From positions 959,196 to 1,023,195 of the forward strand of contig NZ_JAPPUY010000002.1 of NCBI RefSeq assembly GCF_026712245.1: 64,000 bases of DNA, given 5' to 3'. A program made the translations under genes and the position numbers. The notes below the pieces were generated by a model, which saw only the letters and a program-made list of their open reading frames with translations, ran no database searches and had not been told where the DNA came from. The stretch is from Roseateles hydrophilus (lineage in GTDB: Bacteria > Pseudomonadota > Gammaproteobacteria > Burkholderiales > Burkholderiaceae_C). Shown here one piece after another: positions 57,913 through 64,000 of this stretch (position 1 is its first letter; each line of letters starts with the position of its first letter).

Positions 57913-58518
57913 TCAGGGCGTTGTCATTGTTTCACAGCCCCAGCGTGCGGCCAGGCTCATGACCTCGCTTCTGAGCGTGGCCAGCGGCAGGCCATCGTTC
58001 AGGATGATGGCGTCAGCGGCAGCGCGGCGGGCTTCGCGTGATGTCTGTGCGGCCAGTGCGCCGTCGACGCGCTCTGGCGTCCAGCCCGGGCGTTGCAGCA
58101 CGCGGGCCCGCTGCGTGTCCACCGTGCAGTCGATGATCAGCACGCGGGAGACCCGCGACCGCCAGCGGCCGGACTCCACCAGCAGGGGCACGTCGTACAC
58201 CACCAGCGGTGCGTGGGCCGCTTCGGCCTGGGCCAGGGCCTCGGCTGTGATCAACGGATGCAGGATGGCTTCCAGGCGGCGTTTGGCAGAGCCGTCCGAG
58301 AAGGCGAGGGCGCGCATGCGATCGCGGTCCAGCGCGCCATCTGCCGTCACGAACTCTGCGCCGAATTGCTGGGCGATTGCGGGCATGCCGGCACCGCCCG
58401 GTGCGGTCAGCGCGCGCGAGATGGCGTCGGTGTCGACGATGGTGGCCCCAGCCTCGCGTAGAAATCCGGCGACCGTGCTCTTGCCGGAGCCGATGCCGCC
58501 CGTCAGCCCGATGCGCAT
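57913..58518 (-). CDS. coaE: Dephospho-CoA kinase
   Basis: 201 residues from ATG at 58518. P-loop GLTGGIGSGKSTVAG at the N-terminus, then DTDAISRALT, HPLI and VYDVPLLVESGRW. Last step of coenzyme A synthesis. Eleven bases after pilD on the same strand. Confidence 0.95.
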   Translation of the reverse strand: MRIGLTGGIGSGKSTVAGFLREAGATIVDTDAISRALTAPGGAGMPAIAQQFGAEFVTADGALDRDRMRALAFSDGSAKRRLEAILHPLITAEALAQAEAAHAPLVVYDVPLLVESGRWRSRVSRVLIIDCTVDTQRARVLQRPGWTPERVDGALAAQTSREARRAAADAIILNDGLPLATLRSEVMSLAARWGCETMTTP

Positions 58519-58529
58519 GGTCAAGCGGC

Positions 58530-59474
58530 TCAACCCAGGTAGAGGCCAAGTATGCCCAGCAGCGTGGACTGCCCGACGAACAGGGCCACAAGGCCGCCGC
58601 CCACCAGGTAGGGGCCGAATGGGATTGGCACCTCACGCCCATGGCCTCGGAACAGGATCAGGCAGATGCCGACCACAGCCCCCACGGCGGACGACAGCAG
58701 GATGATGGGCAGCAGCATGGGCCAGCCCAGCCAGGCGCCCATGGCGGCGAGCAGCTTGAAGTCGCCATAGCCCATGCCTTCCCGGTTGCGCACCAGCTTG
58801 TAGAGCCAGTAGATGGACCACAGCGACAGGTAGCCTGCCGCCGCGCCGATGACGGCTTTGTCCAGCGGCACCGTCCAGCCCAGGGCTGAGGCGCCCAGCC
58901 CGCCCCAGAGCAGCGGCAGCGTGATGTCGTCAGGCAGGTATTGCGTGTCCAGATCGATCATCGCCAGTGCGATCAGCGCTGCGACGAAGCCGCACCACAG
59001 CAGCGTTGCCGGCTGCGCACCGAAGCGCCAGGACAGGGCAGCGAACGCGAGACCGGTGATCAGCTCGATGAGGGGGTAGCGCTTGGAAATGGGCGCTTTG
59101 CACGACGCGCACTTGCCGCCAAGCCGCAGCCAGCCGACGAGCGGCAGGTTCTCATGCCAGCGCAGTTGGTGGCCGCAATGCGGGCAGCGCGAGCGCGGGG
59201 TGGCGATGCCGAAGTGGGGCAGCGATTCGATGCGGGTGCCGAAGTCATCAACCGCCTTGGCCAGCTTGGCGGTCTCGGCTTGCGGCAACTGGGCCGTGCG
59301 TGCCATCGCGGCGGCATCGGTCAGCTGGGCGGCCGACTCATGAACCCACTGTCGCTCCAGCATCAGCGGCAGCCGGTGGATGACGACGTTCAGGAAGCTG
59401 CCGATGCACAGCCCGAAGATGCCCAGCACCCAGGGGGAGAGCCAGAGGGACCAGTCGATGGTGGCGAGGGACAT
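58530..59474 (-). CDS. pilD: PilD, prepilin peptidase / N-methyltransferase
   Basis: 314 residues from ATG at 59474 ([11 protein letters not shown]). N-terminal membrane segment with [12 protein letters not shown], then a cytoplasmic loop with four zinc cysteines ([12 protein letters not shown] and [12 protein letters not shown]), and multiple helices carrying catalytic aspartates in [12 protein letters not shown] and the GxGD motif [12 protein letters not shown]. It cleaves and N-methylates pilins; it is the only such enzyme in the window and so probably serves GspG-K too. The stretch between residues about 55 and 100 is longer than in some homologues. Confidence 0.95.
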   Translation of the reverse strand: MSLATIDWSLWLSPWVLGIFGLCIGSFLNVVIHRLPLMLERQWVHESAAQLTDAAAMARTAQLPQAETAKLAKAVDDFGTRIESLPHFGIATPRSRCPHCGHQLRWHENLPLVGWLRLGGKCASCKAPISKRYPLIELITGLAFAALSWRFGAQPATLLWCGFVAALIALAMIDLDTQYLPDDITLPLLWGGLGASALGWTVPLDKAVIGAAAGYLSLWSIYWLYKLVRNREGMGYGDFKLLAAMGAWLGWPMLLPIILLSSAVGAVVGICLILFRGHGREVPIPFGPYLVGGGLVALFVGQSTLLGILGLYLG

Positions 59475-59544
59475 GATGCGCGGCGGGGTCAGGTGGAACG
59501 CGGGTTGCAATCTACCCGCATTCCGAGCCGGCGCCGCGCTCGGA

Positions 59545-60762
59545 TCACACGACCGCGCCGATCTTGAAGATGGGCAGGTACATGGACACGACGATGCCAC
59601 CGATCAGGCCGCCCAGGATGACGATGATGAAGGGTTCCATCAGGCTGGACAGCGCCTTCACAGCCTCGTCCACCTCGTCCTCATAGAACTCGGCCGCCTT
59701 GGCCAGCATGTGGTCCAGCGAGCCGGATTCTTCGCCGATGGAGGCCATCTGCAGCACCATGGTCGGGAAGATGCCGGTCGTCTGCATGGACGTCGTCAGT
59801 GCCGAACCGGTAGAGACGTCGCGCTGGATCTGCTCGGTGGCTTCCTGGAACACCGCGTTGCCCGAGGCGCCGCCCACAGAGTCGAGTGCTTCCACCAGCG
59901 GCACACCGGCCGCGAACATCGTCGACAGCGTGCGCGTCCAGCGCGCAACGGCGGACTTGAACATCAGGTCACCGAAGACCGGGATCTTCAGCAGGATCCG
60001 GTCCATGCGCTTTTGCATCTTCACGGAGCGCTTCCAGCTCTGGATGAAGAAGTACAGGCCGCCGCCGATGCTGCCGAAGATCAGGTACCAGTAGCTGACG
60101 AAGAACTCCGACATCGCCATGACGATCAGCGTGGGCGCTGGCAGGTCAGCGCCGAAGGACGCGAACACATCCTTGAACGCCGGGATCACGAAGATCATGA
60201 TGATCGCGACGACGATGAAGGCCACGGTCAGCACGGCGATGGGGTAGGTCAGCGCCGACTTGATCTTGTTCTTCAGCGCGACCGTCTTCTCCTGGTAGAT
60301 CGCCAAGCGGTCCAGCAGTGCTTCCAAAATGCCGCCAGCCTCACCGGCCTCGACGAGGTTGCAGTACAGCGCGTCGAAGTACATCGGATGCTTGCGGAAC
60401 GCAGCGGACAGGCTGGTGCCGGTTTCAACGTCCTGGCGGATGTCATTCAGCAGCCGGGTCAGGCGCGGGTTGGTGGCGCCGCGGGCGACGATGTCAAAGG
60501 CCTGCAACAGCGGCACGCCTGCGCGCATCATCGTGGCGAGTTGCCGTGTGAAAACGGCAATGTCCTTTTGCTTGATGGATGTGCCGCCGCTGGCACGCCG
60601 CTTCTTGACCTTGTTGACCAGGATGCCCTGACGCCGCAGCGTCGCGCTGACCATGGCCTCACCGCCGGCACGTAACTCGCCCTTGACGATCTTGCCGTTG
60701 CGGTCCTTGCCCTCCCATTCGAAGACAAAGTCCTTGACGCCTTTTGCTGCGGCGGTGGCCAT
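59545..60762 (-). CDS. pilC: PilC, type IV pilus inner-membrane platform protein
   Basis: 405 residues, GspF/PilC family with two repeats of a four-helix cytoplasmic domain plus three membrane helices. Features: [20 protein letters not shown] and its repeat [20 protein letters not shown], and [20 protein letters not shown]. Binds the ATPases PilB/PilT. Twenty bases after pilB on the minus strand. Confidence 0.95.
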   Translation of the reverse strand: MATAAAKGVKDFVFEWEGKDRNGKIVKGELRAGGEAMVSATLRRQGILVNKVKKRRASGGTSIKQKDIAVFTRQLATMMRAGVPLLQAFDIVARGATNPRLTRLLNDIRQDVETGTSLSAAFRKHPMYFDALYCNLVEAGEAGGILEALLDRLAIYQEKTVALKNKIKSALTYPIAVLTVAFIVVAIIMIFVIPAFKDVFASFGADLPAPTLIVMAMSEFFVSYWYLIFGSIGGGLYFFIQSWKRSVKMQKRMDRILLKIPVFGDLMFKSAVARWTRTLSTMFAAGVPLVEALDSVGGASGNAVFQEATEQIQRDVSTGSALTTSMQTTGIFPTMVLQMASIGEESGSLDHMLAKAAEFYEDEVDEAVKALSSLMEPFIIVILGGLIGGIVVSMYLPIFKIGAVV

Positions 60763-60782
60763 GCACTCTCCTCGCGACTGTT

Positions 60783-62504
60783 TTATTCGTTGGTGGCGGA
60801 CAGGACTTCTTCCAGCGTCGTGACGCCGGCACGAACCTTGACCAAGCCCGACTGCCGCAGATCACGCACGCCTTCCTTCTTGGCCTGCGCGGCGATGTCC
60901 ATCGCCGTTCCCTCGGCGAGGATGATGCGCTGGATGTCCTCCGTGATGGGCATCACTTGGTAAAGGCCTACGCGGCCGCGGTAACCGTTTGTGCAGTTGC
61001 TGCAGCCCACGGCGCGGTAGGGCTTCCAGCTGCCGTCGAAGTCTTCCTCGACGAAGCCGGCCTTCAGCATGGCATCGCGCGGGTACTCGGCCGGGGCCTT
61101 GCAGTTCTCGCACAGCCGGCGCACCAGGCGCTGCGCGGTGATCAGCAGCACGCTGGACGCGATGTTGAACGGTGCAACGCCCATGTTCAGCAGGCGTGTC
61201 AGCGTCTTGGGCGCATCGTTGGTGTGCAGCGTGGACATGACCATGTGGCCCGTCTGTGCCGCCTTGATCGCAATGTCGGCGGTCTCCAGGTCGCGGATTT
61301 CGCCGACCATGATGATGTCCGGATCCTGACGCAGGAAGGACTTCAACGCGGCCGAGAAGTTCAGGCCCGCCTTGTCGTTCACGTTGACCTGGTTGATGCC
61401 CGGCAGGTTGATTTCCGCCGGATCCTCGACGGTCGAGATGTTGACGCCAGGCTGATTCAGGATGTTCAGGCAGGTGTAGAGCGACACCGTCTTGCCCGAG
61501 CCGGTCGGGCCGGTCACCAGCACCATGCCGTACGGGCGGTAGATGGCGGCCAGCAACCGTTCCTTCTCGATCTTCTCGTAGCCGAGCGCGTCGATGCCGA
61601 GCTTGGCGGAGGAGGAGTCCAGGATACGGATCACGATCTTTTCGCCAAAGAGCGTGGGCAGCGTGCTGACGCGGAAGTCGATGGACTTGCTGCCGAACTT
61701 GAGCTTCATGCGCCCGTCTTGCGGCACGCGGCGCTCGGCGATGTCCAGCCGTGAGATGACCTTGATGCGCGAGGACAGCTTGTCCTTGATGGCGATGGGT
61801 GGCTGCGTGATCTCCCGCAGTTCCCCGTCGACGCGGAAGCGCACGCGGTAATGGAACTCGTAGGGCTCGAAGTGCAGGTCGGAGGCGCGCAGGTTGATGG
61901 CGTCCACCAACATCTTCTGTAGGAAGCGCACGACGGGCGCGTCTTCCACGTCGGCGAGCTCGGCCGCTTCCTGTTGCGGTGTGGCGTCGTCCTCGGCGAT
62001 GTCGAAATCGAACTCGCCGCCGGCGATCGATTCGAGCGTTTCCGTCGCACTGACCCCGGTGGTGCTGAGCAGCTTGGTCAGCTTGTCATGTTCGACGATG
62101 ACCCACTCGGGCTGGAGTTGCGTTGCGAACTTGATGCGCTCGATGACTTCCAGGTCGGTGGGGTCGGCGCCACCGACGAACAGCCGGTTGCCGCGTCGTG
62201 ACAGCGCCACGACCTGGTACTGCTGTGCGAGCTTGCCGTCGATGACGTTCTGCGGCAGCTTCTGCGGGTCCATCGCCGACAGATCCAGCAGCGGCAGCGC
62301 CAATGCGCTGGACAGCGTGTGAGCCAGATCAGCGGCGGAAACCTGTCCGCTGGCGATCACCGCGTTGACGAAGCTGGTCTTCTTCTCGCGTGCCTGCCGC
62401 ACGAGCTCTTCAGCGGCCTTGACGGGCAATTTGCCCGCGTGCACGAGCATGCGCGCAACTCCTGAGAGGGCGGACTGATGCGGCTCGGCGAGCGTGGTTT
62501 CCAC
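60783..62504 (-). CDS. pilB: PilB, type IV pilus extension ATPase
   Basis: 573 residues with a GTG start at 62504 and no strong ribosome site, so the start may be slightly different. MshEN-like N-terminal domain, then Walker A TGPTGSGKTVSLYTCLN, Asp box, Walker B IIMVGEIRDLETADIAI and His box MSTLHTNDAPKTLTRL. A zinc-binding pair of CxxC motifs (CENCKAP; GCSNCTNGYRGR) is typical of PilB. Hexameric motor driving pilin addition. First gene of pilB-pilC-pilD-coaE-zapD-yacG. Confidence 0.96.
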   Translation of the reverse strand: METTLAEPHQSALSGVARMLVHAGKLPVKAAEELVRQAREKKTSFVNAVIASGQVSAADLAHTLSSALALPLLDLSAMDPQKLPQNVIDGKLAQQYQVVALSRRGNRLFVGGADPTDLEVIERIKFATQLQPEWVIVEHDKLTKLLSTTGVSATETLESIAGGEFDFDIAEDDATPQQEAAELADVEDAPVVRFLQKMLVDAINLRASDLHFEPYEFHYRVRFRVDGELREITQPPIAIKDKLSSRIKVISRLDIAERRVPQDGRMKLKFGSKSIDFRVSTLPTLFGEKIVIRILDSSSAKLGIDALGYEKIEKERLLAAIYRPYGMVLVTGPTGSGKTVSLYTCLNILNQPGVNISTVEDPAEINLPGINQVNVNDKAGLNFSAALKSFLRQDPDIIMVGEIRDLETADIAIKAAQTGHMVMSTLHTNDAPKTLTRLLNMGVAPFNIASSVLLITAQRLVRRLCENCKAPAEYPRDAMLKAGFVEEDFDGSWKPYRAVGCSNCTNGYRGRVGLYQVMPITEDIQRIILAEGTAMDIAAQAKKEGVRDLRQSGLVKVRAGVTTLEEVLSATNE

Positions 62505-62623
62505 TGCGTTGGCGTCCGTGACGCGAGGAACTGAAGTCCGCTGATTGTGCCAGCGGGCGGCGGCTCGGCAGCCGGTGGTGCCGAGCGCGTGGCGGCGTAT
62601 CCTTGCCAGGGGGATTCCTGGCC

Positions 62624-62821
62624 ATGAATGACGCTTTGTTGCCGCAAGTTCTGCTCAGGCCTGAGGTGCCGGCGCAGCAGGACCTTGAACTCGCCACCGA
62701 CGGTGTGTTGCGCTATGTGTGGCGCAGCGCCTTTGGGGATATGTTGATCGAGGTGATCAATGGCGCGCCATACGTCAACGGTCAGCGCGTCGAGGCGGCG
62801 CCGATGTTGCGTCGGCGCTGA
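62624..62821 (+). CDS. Small protein of unknown function
   Basis: 65 residues from ATG at 62624, preceded by a purine-rich AGGGGG about 13 bases upstream. Begins MNDALLPQVLLRPEVP and contains VLRYVWRSAFGDMLIEVIN then GAPYVNGQRVE, suggestive of a small beta-rich fold. No signal or membrane segment. It abuts the convergent HD-domain gene exactly. I do not recognise a family; coding potential is plausible from codon usage and the ribosome site. Confidence 0.5.
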   Translation: MNDALLPQVLLRPEVPAQQDLELATDGVLRYVWRSAFGDMLIEVINGAPYVNGQRVEAAPMLRRR

Positions 62822-63457
62822 TCACTGTGGCTGAAGTCGACGCAGTTCGCACAGGAAGCGGTCGGCGGCGACGTCCGATGGCCAGGGCTCCCAGGCTTGG
62901 CCGCCGTAGATGGCCTGCAGCGGGTCTTCTGTCAGTACGCGCTCCTCAATGCCCAGCACCTCGCGCACTTCTTGCTGCGACCATCCCGTGCAGTGCACGG
63001 CCTCGGAGGCGGCGGCGATGCGGTCCGCCAGTTTGTGCACGCGATGAGAGGCTTCCGTCCATGCTGGCAGCTCGTAGCGATGCGCAATGGCGCTCATCAG
63101 CCGGCTAGCTACTTGCTGAAATGGCGCGCCAAGGACGCGCTTGAGTGGCGAGATGCAGTCGAAACCGAGAAAGCCTTCCTCGGCGTCATGCAGCAGCTCG
63201 GCACGCGCCTCGGCGTTGCTCAAGGCGTGTGGCGCGCTGTTGCGGCGCAATGCCAGCACCAGCAGGGAGTGCTGCGCGACGGACAGTGGCCACGGCCAAA
63301 CGGACTCGCCGCCCCACCGGTAGGTTCGTGCCAAGCGTGCTGCGAGGTCGAGGTCTGTCCAGGCGTCGGACCGTGGGTTGATGAGATCCAGTGCTGCTCC
63401 CGAGGGAAGCCGTATCCACGCGCGCGGCCGGTCGGATGTGTCCATGCTGCGCAGCAT
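62822..63457 (-). CDS. HD-domain phosphohydrolase
   Basis: 211 residues (a second ATG at 63445 would give 207). HD-superfamily metal residues are visible as the His in WPLSVAQHSLLVLAL and the HD pair in AELLHDAEEGFLGFD, with a later Asp in HKLADRIAAAS. Resembles the YfbR-like 5'-nucleotidase group that hydrolyses deoxynucleoside monophosphates, but without clear family-specific residues. It is the last ordinary chromosomal gene before the tRNA-Pro junction. Confidence 0.75.
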   Translation of the reverse strand: MLRSMDTSDRPRAWIRLPSGAALDLINPRSDAWTDLDLAARLARTYRWGGESVWPWPLSVAQHSLLVLALRRNSAPHALSNAEARAELLHDAEEGFLGFDCISPLKRVLGAPFQQVASRLMSAIAHRYELPAWTEASHRVHKLADRIAAASEAVHCTGWSQQEVREVLGIEERVLTEDPLQAIYGGQAWEPWPSDVAADRFLCELRRLQPQ

Positions 63458-63536
63458 AGAGGCGCCGGGTGAGGTCCGCGGTTCGTGTTCAAGCGGTTTT
63501 TGCCCGTTCGGGCCTGAGCGGCGCGAGGCGCAGAAA

Positions 63537-63567
63537 GCAAAACAGCCGCATCGCTGCGGCTGTTTTG
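63537..63567 (-). terminator. Intrinsic terminator downstream of the tRNA-Pro 3' end
   Basis: AAAACAGCCGCA / TCGC / TGCGGCTGTTTT, a strong symmetrical stem with A and T tracts on both sides. On the minus strand it lies about 25 bases beyond the tRNA CCA end and would have ended the original tRNA transcript; it could also serve the HD gene region. Confidence 0.85.
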
Positions 63568-63591
63568 AGTCCTCGGCTTACAAGGAAATCC

Positions 63592-63638
63592 TGGTCGGGG
63601 TGAGAGGATTCGAACCTCCGGCCTCTACGTCCCGAACG
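63592..63638 (-). tRNA. 3' fragment of tRNA-Pro(CGG), probable attachment-site half
   Basis: Minus strand reads from inside the anticodon arm (CGTTCGGGACGTAG, anticodon CGG) through the variable region and T arm (GGAGGTTCGAATCCTCT) to the acceptor 3' strand CACCCCGA and CCA. The 5' half (acceptor, D arm and the upstream anticodon stem) is absent: right of 63638 the sequence becomes unrelated. It is therefore a partial gene, with the break at the anticodon stem-loop, a common integrase crossover point. The restored full tRNA would be expected at the far end of an inserted element outside the window. Confidence 0.8.
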
Positions 63639-63689
63639 CTTAGCCCTTGTGCCGTTTTTACTGGTGGTTTAACGTGGTTCCTGATTATT

Positions 63690-63717
63690 TGGGCCATTCT
63701 TGGGCCATTGGGCCATC
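63690..63717. repeat. Three direct TGGGCCAT repeats beside the tRNA junction
   Basis: TGGGCCATT at 63690 and 63701 and TGGGCCATC at 63709, with 11- and 8-base periods, between the tRNA fragment and the integrase-like start. Their place fits arm-type integrase or excisionase binding sites of an attachment region. Confidence 0.6.
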
Positions 63718-63727
63718 AGGGAGACGT

Positions 63728-63850
63728 ATGGGGCAGATCACAAAGCGCGGCGAGTACCAGTGGCGGGCCAAGGTCATCCGAAGCCAATCAGGGCAGCGAC
63801 CTCTCCGCACAAGTCTTGAGCCCAAAGGTCCGGTCGGCGCCAGTTACTGA
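63728..63850 (+). pseudogene. Truncated N-terminus of a phage-type tyrosine integrase
   Basis: Ribosome site AGGGAGA precedes ATG at 63728. The 40-residue product begins MGQITKRGEYQWRAKVIRSQ, the arm-binding N-terminal domain pattern common in tRNA-targeting tyrosine integrases, then departs from the family after about residue 30 and stops at 63850. No catalytic domain follows in any frame before the window end. It looks like an integrase gene broken by deletion or rearrangement, 90 bases from the tRNA-Pro fragment. Confidence 0.6.
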
Positions 63851-64000
63851 ACAGCCGAGGACAGCCCCGAGCGCCTCTGCCAGTTTCCCCGGCATCCGTG
63901 CGACAGCCCTGGCAGGCGTCTTCAGCAAGCACTCCTACGACGGAACGCCCAAGACCTACTTCCCCCGCGTGGCAGTCACGGTCACGGACTGGTCCCGCAG
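63816..64000 (+). CDS. Partial open frame of unknown function at window end
   Basis: A frame open to the window end, possible TTG start at 63816, overlapping the integrase remnant in another frame. The readable end has a composed, protein-like stretch (TALAGVFSKHSYDGTPKTYF, then PRVAVTVTDWSR). I do not recognise it. It belongs to the integrated element if that interpretation is right. Confidence 0.35.
   Translation, partial: MSPKVRSAPVTEQPRTAPSASASFPGIRATALAGVFSKHSYDGTPKTYFPRVAVTVTDWSR

Noticed and set aside
63592..63690. A complete tRNA-Pro gene
   Set aside because: No D arm or 5' acceptor strand complementary to CACCCCG occurs to the right of 63638, so only the 3' part is present.
63690..63717. 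CRISPR-like repeats
   Set aside because: Repeat unit is only 8-9 bases with 8-11 base periods, and no cas gene is nearby; it fits integrase arm sites better.

Overview
The window looks like the chromosome of a GC-rich (roughly two-thirds G+C by eye) betaproteobacterium of the order Burkholderiales, most like the Rubrivivax/Leptothrix/Roseateles group. This rests on the porin type, the pilMNOPQ-aroKB order, the HexR-zwf/tal-pgi cluster and a coaE-zapD-yacG tail on pilBCD. Genus is an inference; no rRNA or other phylogenetic marker is present.

Layout. 1-6408: type II secretion cluster, with gspG-H-I-J-K-L-M-N-D on the minus strand (gspD cut by the left edge) and gspC divergent. 6413-9320: ilvA followed by an unusual CobT-like gene; the ilvA leader region carries a promoter-to-terminator unit that looks like a small RNA or attenuator. 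9321-17190: OsmC-like protein, coq7, two general porins, a four-gene oligopeptide-type ABC importer without a binding-protein gene, and a tiny lptM gene. 17199-30444: cyaY, mrcA, pilMNOPQ, a 1136-residue Ig-like repeat lipoprotein, aroK, aroB. 30444-38729: dgt, a solitary REP-associated transposase with flanking inverted motifs, gltBD. 38739-46910: minor pilin/adhesin operon pilE-fimT-pilV-pilW-pilX-pilY1 plus a TonB-C-like tail gene. 47132-51108: lipid-asymmetry operon mlaFED-A-C-B. 51254-56906: central carbon cluster, with zwf-hexR divergent from tal-pgi-HAD phosphatase. 56934-62504: pilB-pilC-pilD-coaE-zapD-yacG on the minus strand. 62624-64000: a small unknown gene, an HD phosphohydrolase, then the left edge of an integrated element: a 3' fragment of tRNA-Pro(CGG), three TGGGCCAT repeats and a broken integrase start.

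How the genes fit together. Two related envelope machines dominate. The type IV pilus is encoded in three separate blocks (pilMNOPQ; the minor pilin/PilY1 operon; pilBCD), and the type II secretion system is at the left end. PilD is the only prepilin peptidase visible and could process both pilins and pseudopilins. MrcA, the Mla pathway, LptM and the porins add further envelope functions. Metabolic genes are housekeeping (ilvA, aroKB, gltBD, zwf/tal/pgi, coaE, coq7).

Most interesting points: the genomic-island junction in tRNA-Pro, the CobT-like protein with both expected catalytic glutamates replaced, the candidate RNA upstream of ilvA, the giant EF-hand/Ig-like lipoprotein inside the pil-aro operon, a perfect terminator-like hairpin inside aroK, and the RAYT transposase with its flanking motifs. 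No CRISPR array, rRNA or obvious defence system was seen.
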